Below are positions 46,995 to 57,034 of a stretch of DNA of 64,000 nt, piece by piece. The notes beneath the pieces are model-generated. The model did no database searches. It was given only the letters and a program-made list of their open reading frames with translations, and was not told the DNA's origin. The stretch spans positions 310,001-374,000 of the forward strand of contig CALKUK010000011.1 in assembly GCA_937996655.1 (NCBI GenBank), in the 5' to 3' direction. The stretch's first letter is position 1; every line of letters begins with the position of its first letter. The stretch comes from an uncultured Sphingomonadaceae bacterium (GTDB lineage: Bacteria > Pseudomonadota > Alphaproteobacteria > Sphingomonadales > Sphingomonadaceae). Position numbers and translations under genes: made by a program.

Positions 46995-48209
46995 ATGCAA
47001 TCGGGGAAATCCAGCGTGCCGCTTGCGGCTCTTATACTTGCTCAAGGGGATGCGGATGTCGCGCCGTCCAGCCAGCCATTGCTGCTGACGCTGGGTGGGC
47101 AGACTCTGCTGGAGCGGCTTGCTTATCAGGCCGCGCGCATGGGGGCCGGACATATCATCCTATGTGCAGGTGCGTTGCCGGGAGGCATGGTTGCCGCACT
47201 GGACCGTTTAAAGGCCCGTGGCCTGGACATCGTTCTTGCCCGTTCCCCTCGGGAAGCTGCAGACAGACTCCATCCGGATGAAGCTGTGCTGGTTTATGCC
47301 AATGTCGTCTTTGTTCAGGATGATGCTTTGGCGCAAATGGTGGCGTCGGATGCGCCATCGATGCTCACCCTGCCGGAACCCTGGGGCCGGGACCGGTTTG
47401 AACGCATTGACGCGACAGACAATTGGGCGGGCGTTGCGACGCTACCGGCCAGCCTGATCCGGGAAACAGTCGCGATGCTGGGCGAATGGGATTTTGCGCC
47501 CACGCTCATCCGACGTGCGGTCCAACAGGGCGTCACGCGCACGCCGCTTGCGCTGCGGGATGAGGCGGAAACAGACGAGATCGCGCCGATCGTTCAGGAT
47601 GATCTGTCCGGCACGGCGCGTGCCATTGCCCGCCATGCAGGTGTTGTCGCTGATGGTATCGTCGAACGGATGGCGCTGATGCCGGTGTTGCGGCGCTTTG
47701 CCGCCTGGGTATCATTGAAGCCTGTCTCCTCAACCATGATGGCCGCACTGGCGCTGCTGCTGATGGCCGCGACGATTGGTCTGGCGGTCGTCAATCAGCC
47801 CATTCCAGCCTTTGCTTTGCTGATCCTGGCCTCCGCTTCGACATTGCTGACGAAGCTTTTGGGGCAGACAGGCGTTCCCGAACCCAAGGTCATGACACGT
47901 CTGCTCGATAGGCGCAGCCTTGTCCTTCCCGTCATCCTTATGTCGACGGCCGCTTATGGGTTTAGCGGTTGGAAGGGGCAGTGGGCGGTGGCCCTTCTCG
48001 CGCTGTGGCTGGCCGTCCAAATGCTTATCACCATCCATGCCGCGCGGCGCGGGGCCACACTGCCCCAGTGGCGGGCCGGCGCGACGGGAGAGGCACTTTT
48101 GCTCCTGATATCCTACGCCGCTGGATGGCCGATGATCGGCCTTGTGCTGGTGCTATTCCACGCCCTAGCCAACCAGATCTGGGTGCAGCAGAAAAGCCTG
48201 AACGCTTAG
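46995..48209 (+). CDS. Membrane protein with degenerate nucleotidyltransferase-like N-terminal domain
   Basis: 404 residues. The N-terminal 200 follow an NTP-transferase fold: LAALILAQGDADVAPSSQPL (where GxGxR and the Lys of active enzymes are missing), GGQTLLERLAYQAARMGAGH, then VLVYANVVFVQDDALAQMV. After about residue 245 come five or six membrane helices (MAALALLLMAATIGLAVV, FALLILASASTLLTKLLG, then ALLALWLAVQMLITI). The order recalls fusions of a sugar nucleotidyltransferase with a CDP-alcohol phosphatidyltransferase, but the DGxxAR-type motif of the latter is absent. Activity is doubtful and function unknown. Confidence 0.6.
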   Translation: MQSGKSSVPLAALILAQGDADVAPSSQPLLLTLGGQTLLERLAYQAARMGAGHIILCAGALPGGMVAALDRLKARGLDIVLARSPREAADRLHPDEAVLVYANVVFVQDDALAQMVASDAPSMLTLPEPWGRDRFERIDATDNWAGVATLPASLIRETVAMLGEWDFAPTLIRRAVQQGVTRTPLALRDEAETDEIAPIVQDDLSGTARAIARHAGVVADGIVERMALMPVLRRFAAWVSLKPVSSTMMAALALLLMAATIGLAVVNQPIPAFALLILASASTLLTKLLGQTGVPEPKVMTRLLDRRSLVLPVILMSTAAYGFSGWKGQWAVALLALWLAVQMLITIHAARRGATLPQWRAGATGEALLLLISYAAGWPMIGLVLVLFHALANQIWVQQKSLNA

Positions 48210-48244
48210 GCCGGCTTTAACCATGCCGCCCTACATAGGGCAGC

Positions 48245-48316
48245 ATGACCCAAACGCGTCTTCTTCACGGTGATCTTTACCCCTGCTTTTCGGCAGGAAA
48301 AGGCGCGCGCGCGTGA
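48245..48316 (+). CDS. Possible 23-codon leader frame or detached N-terminus of the histidine kinase-like protein
   Basis: ATG 48245 follows AGGGCAGC and encodes a 23-residue peptide (starting MTQTRLLHGDLYPCFSAGKG) ending in a TGA that overlaps the kinase GTG (48313). A (CG)5 tract at 48304-48313 lies at the junction; loss of one CG unit would fuse the two frames. It may be a true upstream frame, a coupled leader, or the real start of the kinase separated by a frameshift. Confidence 0.35.
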   Translation: MTQTRLLHGDLYPCFSAGKGARA

Positions 48317-49683
48317 GGGCCCAGGGACGCGTTGACCGGCTTGGGTGCCTCATTTCCGCTGATCCGCCTCTCGCGCGGCTTCAGGCGGGGGCAGGCGGCC
48401 TGCCCGGGGGGAAGGTCGCCATTCCACAAATCGCCTCAATTGCACGGCTCGCCCGCTCTTTGTCGTCGCCGGTCTCGCGGCCTGTTGTGGTCGCCGATGG
48501 CCCGCGCACCCTTGAACTGATGGTCGATGCCCATCCCGATGCAGACGGCGTCGGGCTTGCCATTTCCGGGTGGGACAGCATAGCTCCTGTCCCCGTGGGT
48601 GGATCTTTGGCAGACCGCGAACATGATTTTGCGCGCCTTGAAGCGGATGGCGCGTGGGAAGCTGACTCCAATTTGCGCATCCTCCGGTTGAGCGATGCGG
48701 TCGATGGGGACCTCGGCATTTCCGCAACCAGCGTCCGTGGCCTCCCTTTGACGAAAATTTTCCGTCTGCTGCCCGATGAGCAGGGGGATCTGCCAATTCT
48801 TTCAGCGCTAGCCAACCGCATTCCCTTTGCAGATCAGGCGGCTGAACTGATCGACAACGGCTCCTTGCCGGTGCGCCTTTCGGGCGAGCCGGTTTTCGAT
48901 GACAGTGGCCGCTTTTCCGGCCTGCGGGGCCGCATTTCCCTACTCTCAGACCAGCGGACAACGCCAGAGCCGGATATCAACGCTGTCTATCCCGCCGATG
49001 ATGGCTTTGCCCGCCGTCTGGACGCAGCGTTGCGCGGTCCGATTGGGCGGATCATCCACAATGCCGATGCCGCCGCCGCGCAAGTCGATGGACCCGTGCG
49101 GCGCGGCTATGCGGGTTATGCGAATGATATCGCCTCAGCCGCGCGCCATTTGCTTGGGCTCGTGGATGATCTGTCAAACCTTCAGGCGGTGGAAAGGGCG
49201 GATTTCACCATCGAGACCGACATCGTCGATCTTGCCGATATTGCGCGCCGTGCTGCCGGTTTGCTCGGGGTGCGGGCAGGCGACCGCAAGGTGCGCATTG
49301 ATCGCCCGGCAGAAGGTGAACAGCTGTCCGCCATCGGCGATTTCGGGCGGACCCTCCAGATATTGGTGAACTTGATCGGGAATGCCGTGCGCTATTCCCC
49401 TGAAGAGAGTGCCGTCTGGGTCCGCTCTGAGGTGGAGGGTGACACAGCGGTCATCATCGTGGCCGACCAAGGCAAGGGCATCGCTCTGGACGATCAACAG
49501 CGCATTTTTGAGAAATTTGAGCGCGTGGACCCGAGTGAACCGGGCGGCAGCGGGCTTGGCCTCTATATCTCCCGCCGACTTGCCCGGGCGATGGGCGGTG
49601 ACATCACGGTCGACAGTGCGCCGGGGCAGGGTGCGCGATTCATCCTTACATTACGCCGGCCGCCAGGCAGCATCAGCGACTAA
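48313..49683 (+). CDS. Histidine kinase-like protein with intact ATPase but no H-box histidine
   Basis: 456 residues from GTG 48313. The N-terminal half is sensor-like with no membrane helix, including a PAS-like stretch near GEPVFDDSGRFSGLRGRISL. A DHp-like helix pair (RRLDAALRGPIGRIIHNADA, about residue 230-250) shows Ala where HisKA proteins have the phosphorylated His. The HATPase domain is complete: N box NLIGNAVRYSPEES, G1 DQGKGIALDD, F box IFEKFERVD, G2 GGSGLGLYIS. It is probably cytoplasmic and signals by other means, or uses a non-standard His. It is followed by a shared terminator. Confidence 0.8.
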   Translation: MRAQGRVDRLGCLISADPPLARLQAGAGGLPGGKVAIPQIASIARLARSLSSPVSRPVVVADGPRTLELMVDAHPDADGVGLAISGWDSIAPVPVGGSLADREHDFARLEADGAWEADSNLRILRLSDAVDGDLGISATSVRGLPLTKIFRLLPDEQGDLPILSALANRIPFADQAAELIDNGSLPVRLSGEPVFDDSGRFSGLRGRISLLSDQRTTPEPDINAVYPADDGFARRLDAALRGPIGRIIHNADAAAAQVDGPVRRGYAGYANDIASAARHLLGLVDDLSNLQAVERADFTIETDIVDLADIARRAAGLLGVRAGDRKVRIDRPAEGEQLSAIGDFGRTLQILVNLIGNAVRYSPEESAVWVRSEVEGDTAVIIVADQGKGIALDDQQRIFEKFERVDPSEPGGSGLGLYISRRLARAMGGDITVDSAPGQGARFILTLRRPPGSISD

Positions 49684-49694
49684 CGGACATAGAA

Positions 49695-49728
49695 AAGGGG
49701 CGGCCTCCCAACCGGGAAGCCGCCCCTT
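49695..49728. terminator. Bidirectional terminator between the kinase-like gene and gltA
   Basis: A stem of about ten base pairs (AAGGGGCGGC against GCCGCCCCTT) plus an inner CCC/GGG pairing is flanked by A residues on the left, giving a T run on the minus strand, and TT on the right. It ends the plus-strand kinase gene and the minus-strand gltX-gltA unit. Confidence 0.8.
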
Positions 49729-49748
49729 CATCTCTTTGGATTTGCGCC

Positions 49749-51035
49749 TTAGCGCTTGTCGACGGGCACGTAATCGCGCTGCGTCGGCCCGGTGTAGAGC
49801 TGGCGTGGGCGGCCAATCTTCTGTTCCGGATCCGAAATCATTTCGTTCCACTGTGCAACCCAGCCAACGGTGCGGGCCAGAGCGAAGAGCACGGTGAACA
49901 TTTCCGTCGGGAAGCCAATGGCCGACAGGATGACGCCCGAATAGAAGTCCACATTGGGGAACAGCTTCTTTTCGATGAAGTACGGATCGTTGAGTGCCAT
50001 TTCTTCAAGCTGGATCGCCACGTCAAACACCGGATCGTTGATCTTTAGTGCGGCGAACACTTCGCGCAGCGTCTGCTGCATCACGGTCGCGCGGGGATCG
50101 TAGTTTTTGTAGACGCGATGCCCGAAGCCCATCAGGCGGAACGGATCATTCTTGTCCTTGGCGCGGGCGATATATTCAGGAATGCGTTCCGGACGACCGA
50201 TTTCGCGCAGCATGTTGAGCGCGGCTTCATTCGCGCCGCCATGCGCCGGGCCCCACAGGCAGGCAATGCCAGCCGCGATGCAAGCGAACGGGTTGGCCCC
50301 CGAAGAGCCGGCCAGACGCACTGTCGAGGTCGAGGCGTTCTGTTCATGATCGGCATGGAGGATGAAAATCCGGTCCATCGCGCGCTCAATAGCGGGGTCG
50401 ACATAATATTCTTCTGCCGGAACGCCGAAGGTCATGCGCAGGAAATTGGCCGTGTAGGACAGATCATTGCGCGGATAGAGGAACGGCTGACCGATGGAAT
50501 ATTTATACGCCATCGCCGCAATCGTCGGCATCTTCGCGATCAGGCGGTGTGAGGCCACCATGCGCTGGTGCGGATCGGCGATATCGGTCGAGTCGTGATA
50601 GAAAGCAGACAGCGCGCCAACGACACCGCACATGATCGCCATCGGATGGGCATCCCGGCGGAAGCCGCGATAGAAGGTCGCGAGCTGTTCATGCAGCATG
50701 GTGTGGCGCGTAATCGTGCGGGAGAAGGTCGCCAGCTCGTCCTTGGACGGCAGTTCGCCGTTCAAAAGAAGGTAGGACACTTCCATGAAGCTCGACTGTT
50801 CCGCCAACTGGCCGATGGGATAGCCGCGGTGCAGCAGAACGCCTTCATCGCCGTCGATATAGGTCAGGCCGGATTCGCAGGCGGCCGTCGACATGAAGCC
50901 CGGGTCAAACGTGAAGGCGCCCGTGCTGGCATAAAGCTTGCGGATATCGATGACATCCGGCCCGATCGTCCCTGACCGGACGGCGTAGCTGGTATCTGTG
51001 CCGCCCAAAGAGAGCTTGGCAGTGTTATCAGACAT
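49749..51035 (-). CDS. gltA: Citrate synthase (type II)
   Basis: Condenses oxaloacetate and acetyl-CoA at the entry of the TCA cycle. 428 residues. Active-site parts: [40 protein letters not shown] (His that activates substrate), [31 protein letters not shown] and the catalytic Asp region [13 protein letters not shown]. The N-terminal domain with [17 protein letters not shown] is typical of hexameric, NADH-regulated Gram-negative enzymes. It starts 26 bases after gltX ends and is probably co-transcribed with it. Confidence 0.97.
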   Translation of the reverse strand: MSDNTAKLSLGGTDTSYAVRSGTIGPDVIDIRKLYASTGAFTFDPGFMSTAACESGLTYIDGDEGVLLHRGYPIGQLAEQSSFMEVSYLLLNGELPSKDELATFSRTITRHTMLHEQLATFYRGFRRDAHPMAIMCGVVGALSAFYHDSTDIADPHQRMVASHRLIAKMPTIAAMAYKYSIGQPFLYPRNDLSYTANFLRMTFGVPAEEYYVDPAIERAMDRIFILHADHEQNASTSTVRLAGSSGANPFACIAAGIACLWGPAHGGANEAALNMLREIGRPERIPEYIARAKDKNDPFRLMGFGHRVYKNYDPRATVMQQTLREVFAALKINDPVFDVAIQLEEMALNDPYFIEKKLFPNVDFYSGVILSAIGFPTEMFTVLFALARTVGWVAQWNEMISDPEQKIGRPRQLYTGPTQRDYVPVDKR

Positions 51036-51061
51036 GGTCGTTTTGCCCCTTCTTGTTCTTT

Positions 51062-52495
51062 TCAGGCGCCGCGCGCCAGGCAGTCTTCAATCCTCGCCAG
51101 CGACTCCTCACGGCCGAGGAGGACCAGCACATCAAAAATTCCGGGGGATGTTCCCCGGCCGGTCAACGCCGCGCGAAGCGGCTGTGCAATCTTACCGAGG
51201 CCAAGACCGGCCTCTGTCGCAACGGCCTTAACATCCTCTTCCAGCGAAACCATTTCCCAAAGGGGCTGGTTCTTCAATGCAGCATGCGCCTTGCTCAACA
51301 GATCAAGTGCATCTCCATCTAGCAAAGAAGCCGCTTTCTCGTCCAACGAAATTGGGCGCATTTCGAACAGGAATTGCGCCCCTTCAGCGACTTCGATCAT
51401 CGTTTTGACGCGCACTTTGACGACAGGCATGGCGGTGGCCAGCAACATCATGTCGGCTTCTGTCAGCGCGCGTCCCAGAGCCGTCTCCAGGCGATGCTGG
51501 CACAGATGGGCAAGGCGGGCATCGTCTGCTTCGCGGATATAATGGCCGTTCAGGTTCTCAAGTTTCTTGAAATCAAAACGCGCCGCACCGCGGCCCACAT
51601 CCGCGACATCAAACCACTCAATGGCCTGCGTCCGGCTGATGATTTCATCATCCCCATGACCCCAGCCGAGTTTCAGTAGGTAGTTGTTGATGGCTTCGGG
51701 CAGAAAACCCATTTCGTCACGATAGGCATCGACGCCAAGCGCCCCATGACGCTTGGACAGTTTTGCGCCATCTGCACCGTGGATCAGCGGGACATGCGCG
51801 TACACAGGCTCTGGCCAGCCCATGCCACGGATAAGTGCCAATTGGCGGAAGGCGTTGTTCAAATGGTCATCGCCGCGGATGACATGGGTGATGCCCATGT
51901 CATGATCATCGACAACGACGCTGAGCATGTAGGTCGGCGTGCCATCGGACCGCAGCAGGATCATATCGTCCAGCTCGGCATTGGCGACGGTTACATCACC
52001 CTGCACGAGGTCGCTGATCGTGACGCTGCCTTCGGCCGGCGCCTTGAGGCGGACGACGAAGGGCTTGTCTGCGGGCAGATCGGCTTCGGCTGCGTCGCGC
52101 CAGGGGCTGCGGATGCGGAAAGGACGCTTTTCAGCCTCTGCCGCCGCGCGCATTGCCGCAAGCTCCTCCTGCGTCAGAAAGCAGCGATAGGCATGGCCGC
52201 GCGCAACCAATTCATACGCAACCTCGGCATGCCGCGCCGCGCGGGAGAATTGATAGACTTCTTCGCCATCCCAATCGAGATCAAGCCAGCGCAGCCCATC
52301 CAGAATCGCTTCAATCGCGCTGTCGGTGGAGCGTGCACGATCCGTATCTTCGATGCGCAGCAAGAACTTGCCGCCCATCCGCCGGGCATAGAGCCAATTG
52401 TAAAGCGCAGTGCGCGCGCCGCCAATGTGCAAAAACCCCGTGGGGGACGGGGCAAAGCGCGTAACAACGGTCGCATTTTCTTGACTTGCGCCCAC
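51062..52495 (-). CDS. gltX: Glutamyl-tRNA synthetase
   Basis: Class I aminoacyl-tRNA synthetase charging tRNA-Glu (and possibly tRNA-Gln when GatCAB is present). The HIGH motif is [13 protein letters not shown] after [11 protein letters not shown] and the KMSKS motif is [12 protein letters not shown]; the C-terminal anticodon-binding helices are complete. I place the start at GTG 52495, with GGAG about ten bases upstream; TTG 52513 in the same frame would add six residues. It is divergent from comEC with only about 25 bases between, so the promoters must overlap. Confidence 0.94.
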   Translation of the reverse strand: MGASQENATVVTRFAPSPTGFLHIGGARTALYNWLYARRMGGKFLLRIEDTDRARSTDSAIEAILDGLRWLDLDWDGEEVYQFSRAARHAEVAYELVARGHAYRCFLTQEELAAMRAAAEAEKRPFRIRSPWRDAAEADLPADKPFVVRLKAPAEGSVTISDLVQGDVTVANAELDDMILLRSDGTPTYMLSVVVDDHDMGITHVIRGDDHLNNAFRQLALIRGMGWPEPVYAHVPLIHGADGAKLSKRHGALGVDAYRDEMGFLPEAINNYLLKLGWGHGDDEIISRTQAIEWFDVADVGRGAARFDFKKLENLNGHYIREADDARLAHLCQHRLETALGRALTEADMMLLATAMPVVKVRVKTMIEVAEGAQFLFEMRPISLDEKAASLLDGDALDLLSKAHAALKNQPLWEMVSLEEDVKAVATEAGLGLGKIAQPLRAALTGRGTSPGIFDVLVLLGREESLARIEDCLARGA

Positions 52496-52519
52496 GCGCG
52501 GTTTCTCCAACAAAAGGAC

Positions 52520-54688
52520 ATGGCCAGCACTGCCGGTGAGGCCCGCAGCACGGGGATTGGCGCGCTAAAAGCACGCGGGGACAGCTATGTCCACAGGCTT
52601 TTGTGCACTGCCGAAAACTGGCTGGAATTGGAACGCGAACAGCTTCCCTTATGGTTGCCGGTCATGCTGGGCATAGGGATTGCCTTCTGGTTCGTTCTGC
52701 CGCGCCAATCCATGTGGATCGCTGTCTGCCTCGCAGGCGGCGCGCTGACCACTGCGGGCCTATGCTTGGGCGTACGGCGTCGAAGCGGGCTGGCGCTCCT
52801 TTTGGGCGGAGTCGCCTTGGCGGGAGGTTGTGGCCTTGTCTGGGCCCGCAGCCTTATGGTGGCCGCGCCCAGCATTGCCCGCCCGGTCGTTACGGATATT
52901 TCCGGCAGCGTTGCAAAGGCGGAACGTCTGATTTCACGCGGAAATTGGCGTTTGACGATCGCTACAGAGCCATCTGCAGATGTGCCGCCTCGTATCCGCA
53001 TCTCCGTTCCGCTCGACGATCTGGTCGCCGCCCCGCCTGAAGGGGCTTCGATCCGCCTGCGGGCGCGCCTCATGCCGCCACCACCGCCCGCCGTGCCCGG
53101 TGGCTATGATTTTCGACGGCAGGCCTGGTTTCTGGGCTTGGGCGCAGTCGGCAAAGCGATCGGCCCGGTGCAGGTGGACGGAGCCGCGATGGGCCCGACC
53201 CTTCGACAACGGCTGAGCGCGCATATTGCAGCGCAACTTCCCGCCCGAGAAAGCGGCATCGCAGCGGCGCTGGCCACAGGGGATCAGGGCGGCATTGCGG
53301 AAGAGGATCAGGAAGCAATGCGGGCCAGCGGGCTTGCACACCTCCTCTCGGTGTCTGGCCTGCACATCTCGGCGGTCGTGGCGGCTGCCTTTATTCTGGC
53401 GATGCGACTGCTTGCGCTCAGCCCCCGGCTGGCGCTGGCCTGGCCCTTGCTCACCATTTCGGCCGGCATCGCTGCGCTAACAGGGGTGGCCTATACTCTC
53501 CTCACGGGGGCTGAGGTGCCGACAATCCGATCCTGCATTGCGGCGATTCTTGTCCTGATCGGAATGGTGATGGGCCGGGAGGCGATGACGCTGCGACTTG
53601 TCGCAACCGGCGCGCTGATCGTGCTTCTTTTTTGGCCGGAATCGCTCATCGGGGCGAGCTTTCAGCTCAGCTTTGCCGCCATTACGGCCATCGTTGCTCT
53701 GCACGAGAATCGCTGGGTCCGGCAATTTCTGTCGCGGCGGGAAGAAGGATGGGGCCGTCGCTTTGCCCGCGGACTTGCGGGGCTGTTGCTGACGGGACTT
53801 GTTGTCGAGATCGCGCTGGCGCCGATTGCGCTGTTCCATTTCCATAAATCCGGCCTTTACGGCGCACTGGCCAATTTGGTCGCCATCCCGCTGACGACAT
53901 TTGTCATCATGCCGGCCGAAGCGCTTGCCCTGGCCGCAGATGCGATCGGCGCAGGCACCCCCTTCTGGTGGGCGGTGGATAAGGCCATCGCCGCCTTGTT
54001 GTGGCTGGCGCATCTTGTGGCGGCACAACCGGGGGCGGTCGCTATGCTCCCGTCCGTGCCCATTGCGGCTTATGCTCTGATGGTCGGGGGTGGTCTGTGG
54101 GTCATGCTGTGGCGCTCGCGGCTGCGATTGCTCGGGGTCTTGCCGCTTGCGGGAGGTGCGGTGATGGCTTTGGCAGCGCCTGCGCCCGATCTGATCATCA
54201 CTGATGATGGCCGCCATCTGGCGGTGCGCGATGACGCCCGGCGTTTGGCCATATTGCGCCCAAAATCTGGGGATTTCGTTCGGCAAATTCTGGCTGAACG
54301 GTCTGCTTATGCGGGGGAATTGGATGATCTGGACGTCGCCCGCCACGCGAACTGTAGCCCGGACGCTTGCATCATTCCCTTGCGGCGCGGCGGGCGGACA
54401 TGGACCGTGCTGGCGACACGAAGCCGCCATATGATTGGCTGGAAGGATTTGGTTGGGCTTTGCCGTCAGTCCGACATCGTGGTGAGTGAACGGCTCTTAC
54501 CGCGCGCCTGTCTTGGCCGCTGGCTGACCATCGATCCCAATATGTTGCGTCAAACCGGCGGGCTCGCGATCACGCTGAACCCGCCACATGTGGAGACAGT
54601 GCATTCTGCTGTGGATGACCATCCGTGGATGGCCCCCCGAGCAGGCGTGTCTCAATATCGGCGGAGCAATCCCGCCAAACGTCCCTGA
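52520..54688 (+). CDS. comEC: ComEC/Rec2 family protein (DNA uptake channel)
   Basis: Inner-membrane channel for single-stranded DNA in natural transformation. About 722 residues. An N-terminal membrane segment and OB-like domain are followed by the competence-domain core ([20 protein letters not shown], then [20 protein letters not shown]) with many helices and [20 protein letters not shown]. The C-terminal part keeps a beta-lactamase-like region ([20 protein letters not shown]) but the usual metal-binding HxHxDH is not visible. ATG 52520 is chosen; the open frame back to 51746 is antisense to gltX. The last 37 bases overlap convergent lexA. Confidence 0.88.
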   Translation: MASTAGEARSTGIGALKARGDSYVHRLLCTAENWLELEREQLPLWLPVMLGIGIAFWFVLPRQSMWIAVCLAGGALTTAGLCLGVRRRSGLALLLGGVALAGGCGLVWARSLMVAAPSIARPVVTDISGSVAKAERLISRGNWRLTIATEPSADVPPRIRISVPLDDLVAAPPEGASIRLRARLMPPPPPAVPGGYDFRRQAWFLGLGAVGKAIGPVQVDGAAMGPTLRQRLSAHIAAQLPARESGIAAALATGDQGGIAEEDQEAMRASGLAHLLSVSGLHISAVVAAAFILAMRLLALSPRLALAWPLLTISAGIAALTGVAYTLLTGAEVPTIRSCIAAILVLIGMVMGREAMTLRLVATGALIVLLFWPESLIGASFQLSFAAITAIVALHENRWVRQFLSRREEGWGRRFARGLAGLLLTGLVVEIALAPIALFHFHKSGLYGALANLVAIPLTTFVIMPAEALALAADAIGAGTPFWWAVDKAIAALLWLAHLVAAQPGAVAMLPSVPIAAYALMVGGGLWVMLWRSRLRLLGVLPLAGGAVMALAAPAPDLIITDDGRHLAVRDDARRLAILRPKSGDFVRQILAERSAYAGELDDLDVARHANCSPDACIIPLRRGGRTWTVLATRSRHMIGWKDLVGLCRQSDIVVSERLLPRACLGRWLTIDPNMLRQTGGLAITLNPPHVETVHSAVDDHPWMAPRAGVSQYRRSNPAKRP

Positions 54689-55329
54689 ATACGGACCTGC
54701 TTTGGCGCATAACGCTGGGGCTCATAAGCGCGGTTGGCCGGATCCAACCGGACCATATTGCCTTCGTTGCGGAAATATTTGAGCGTCGCTTCGGCATCGT
54801 CAATCAGCGCGACGACAATGTCGCCGGGGCGGGCCATGTCGGCCTTGCGGATCAGCGCATAATCGCCATCCAAGATGCCGGCTTCGACCATGGAGTCACC
54901 GGAGACTTCCAGCGCATAATGTTCCCCCGGGCCGAGCAAGGCTGCGGGAACAGCCAGCGAACTTTGCCCTTCCAGCGCCTCGATCGGGAGACCAGCGGCA
55001 ATGCGGCCGTGCAGCGGAATTTCCATCACATCATTGGCCGGTGACGGGGCAGGGGCCTCCCGCTTCGGCAGTTCAACGACGTTGCTTGTCGAGACGGCTT
55101 TGAGCGCTTCGCCGCGTTCCGGCATTTTCAACACCTCAAGGGCGCGCGCGCGGTTGGCGAGGCGACGGATAAAGCCACGTTCTTCCAACGCGGAAATGAG
55201 CCGATGAACCCCGGACTTGGACTTCAGGTCCAAGGCTTCCTTCATCTCTTCAAAAGAAGGAGACACGCCGGTATCGGCAAGCCGGTCATAGATGAAGCAA
55301 ACCAGTTCATGCTGTTTGCGCGTGAGCAT
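54652..55329 (-). CDS. lexA: LexA repressor
   Basis: SOS repressor that self-cleaves when RecA is activated. 225 residues. N-terminal winged helix: [20 protein letters not shown] and [20 protein letters not shown]. The C-terminal peptidase has the cleavage site Ala-Gly in [12 protein letters not shown], the nucleophile in [16 protein letters not shown] and the catalytic Lys in [15 protein letters not shown] 55329 follows GGAGGTGTGTG. A LexA box lies 18 bases upstream of the start. The 3' end overlaps comEC. Confidence 0.97.
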   Translation of the reverse strand: MLTRKQHELVCFIYDRLADTGVSPSFEEMKEALDLKSKSGVHRLISALEERGFIRRLANRARALEVLKMPERGEALKAVSTSNVVELPKREAPAPSPANDVMEIPLHGRIAAGLPIEALEGQSSLAVPAALLGPGEHYALEVSGDSMVEAGILDGDYALIRKADMARPGDIVVALIDDAEATLKYFRNEGNMVRLDPANRAYEPQRYAPKQVRIQGRLAGLLRRY

Positions 55330-55346
55330 CACACACCTCCGCTAAG

Positions 55347-55361
55347 GAACGAACGCGGAAC
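55347..55361 (-). promoter_or_regulatory. LexA binding site (SOS box) in the lexA promoter
   Basis: On the minus strand the site reads GTTCCGCGTTCGTTC, the alphaproteobacterial GTTC-N7-GTTC consensus exactly. It lies 18 bases before the lexA start, so LexA should repress its own gene. Confidence 0.9.
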
Positions 55362-55385
55362 GTGTAGGAAACATTTGGGGTTACG

Positions 55386-56564
55386 TCAAGCGATGTTGAT
55401 GACGTCGACCACATCTCCTTCCAATGCTGCCGGGCTGTCGGCGGGGCGTACGATTAGCGCATTGGCGCGGGCCAGCGCATGCAGCGCGGCGGAGTCGTTG
55501 AGGCCGATGGGCGTGGCCCGCCCATTTTCGAGGATCGCGCGGACATGGTCGGTCCGCTTGGCCACTGCGGGGAGGCCAGCGCCGAGAACAGCCTTTTGCC
55601 GGTCTGGCAAAGGGGAGGGCACGCCGGAAAGCGCGGCAATCAAAGGTTTTGCGAACAGGGTGGCGGTGACAAAGGCAGAGACAGGATTGCCGGGGAGACC
55701 CAGCACAAGTGCAGGGCCGAGTTGCCCCGCCATCAACGGCTTGCCCGGCCGCATGGCGATTTTCCAGAAATCGATATGTGCGCCCGCCGCCTCGAGCGCA
55801 GGCTTTACATGATCATGATCCCCCACGGACGCGCCGCCGGTGGACAGGATGATGTCTGCATCGCTGAGCGACCGGAAGGTGTCGGTCAGCGTGGCAAGAT
55901 CATCGCGCACGATGCCGCAATCTGTCGTTTCGCATGCAGGACCGGTCAGCAGCGCCTGCAACATCACGGAATTGGAGGCCGGTATCTGGTCCTCCTGCGT
56001 TGGTGCGCCGGGGGGAACCAATTCATCCCCGGTGGAGAGGATCGCGACCCTGATGGGCCGGCGAACGGACACTTCGCCGTGCCCACCCATTGCGGCGAGG
56101 GCAATGCGGGCGGGCGTCATCTGGTCGCCTGCTGACACAAGAAGATCGCCGGACGTAAAGTCTTCACCCGTTTTGCGCACATGGCGGCCAACCACAAGTT
56201 CAAGCGGGGCGGAGAGGTGAATAGTGTCTCCCTCTGCCCGCATATCTTCCTGCATGATGACCGTATCGGCCCCTTGGGGCAGGGCTGCGCCGGTAAAGAT
56301 GCGGACGGCCTCATCAGGGCCGATCGCGCCGGCAAAGGCCGCGCCTGCCGCCGATTGCCCGATCAGCCGCCAGGGCCCTCGTCCATCTGCGAAGCGGACG
56401 GCGTAGCCATCCATGGCCGAAAGATCACGCACAGGCTGCGTCCGCTTGGCGATGATGTCCGCGGCGGCATAGCGGTCTGCGGCACTATTCAGGGGGATGG
56501 TTTCGGCGGGCACTGGCTTGGCCAGCGCAAGAAGGCGGCGTTGCGCGTCTTCCAGTGCGATCAC
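55386..56564 (-). CDS. moeA: Molybdopterin molybdenumtransferase MoeA
   Basis: Inserts molybdate into adenylated molybdopterin. 392 residues. Family pattern: [52 protein letters not shown], then [20 protein letters not shown] and [20 protein letters not shown]. The start is GTG 56564, which overlaps the moaC stop (GTGA) and yields the normal [11 protein letters not shown] opening; the TTG 56579 reading adds five residues with no support. Confidence 0.94.
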   Translation of the reverse strand: MIALEDAQRRLLALAKPVPAETIPLNSAADRYAAADIIAKRTQPVRDLSAMDGYAVRFADGRGPWRLIGQSAAGAAFAGAIGPDEAVRIFTGAALPQGADTVIMQEDMRAEGDTIHLSAPLELVVGRHVRKTGEDFTSGDLLVSAGDQMTPARIALAAMGGHGEVSVRRPIRVAILSTGDELVPPGAPTQEDQIPASNSVMLQALLTGPACETTDCGIVRDDLATLTDTFRSLSDADIILSTGGASVGDHDHVKPALEAAGAHIDFWKIAMRPGKPLMAGQLGPALVLGLPGNPVSAFVTATLFAKPLIAALSGVPSPLPDRQKAVLGAGLPAVAKRTDHVRAILENGRATPIGLNDSAALHALARANALIVRPADSPAALEGDVVDVINIA

Positions 56565-57034
56565 GGCTGCGCGCGCCAATAGCCGGAGCGTCCACCCGAT
56601 TTGGCGAGCAGCCGGATGCCAGACAGGACCATCGCTTTATCGAGCGCCTTGGCCATGTCGTACAGGGTGAGCAAGGCGACCGATGCTGCGGTGAGTGCTT
56701 CCATCTCAACGCCCGTCTGCCCGGCGGTGCGAGCCGTTGCACGCACGCGGATGCCATTGTCTTCAAAATCGAAATCGACCGTCACCGATGTCAGCGCGAT
56801 GGGATGACAGAGGGGAATGAGGTCACTCGTCTTCTTGGCGGCCATGATGCCCGCCACACGGGCGACAGCAACAACATCACCCTTCTTTGCCGTCCCCTCC
56901 CGGATCGCAGACAGGGCTTCGGCGGACATGGAAATGCGGCCTTCGGCAATCGCTTCGCGGGCTGTCGTCGCCTTGGTGCCGACATCAACCATATGGGCAG
57001 CGCCTGCGGCATCGAGATGGGTGAGCTTGCTCAT
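56561..57034 (-). CDS. moaC: Cyclic pyranopterin monophosphate synthase MoaC
   Basis: Second step of molybdenum cofactor synthesis. 157 residues with [19 protein letters not shown], the active-site segment [19 protein letters not shown], and [20 protein letters not shown] with the conserved Asp. It overlaps trpC upstream (ATGA) and moeA downstream (GTGA), so cofactor genes ride on the tryptophan transcript. moaA is not in this window. Confidence 0.95.
   Translation of the reverse strand: MSKLTHLDAAGAAHMVDVGTKATTAREAIAEGRISMSAEALSAIREGTAKKGDVVAVARVAGIMAAKKTSDLIPLCHPIALTSVTVDFDFEDNGIRVRATARTAGQTGVEMEALTAASVALLTLYDMAKALDKAMVLSGIRLLAKSGGRSGYWRAQP

Noticed and set aside
51746..52519. Extension of the comEC frame 258 codons upstream
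   Set aside because: This part lies antisense to gltX, which has intact HIGH and KMSKS motifs. ComEC similarity begins only after 52520.
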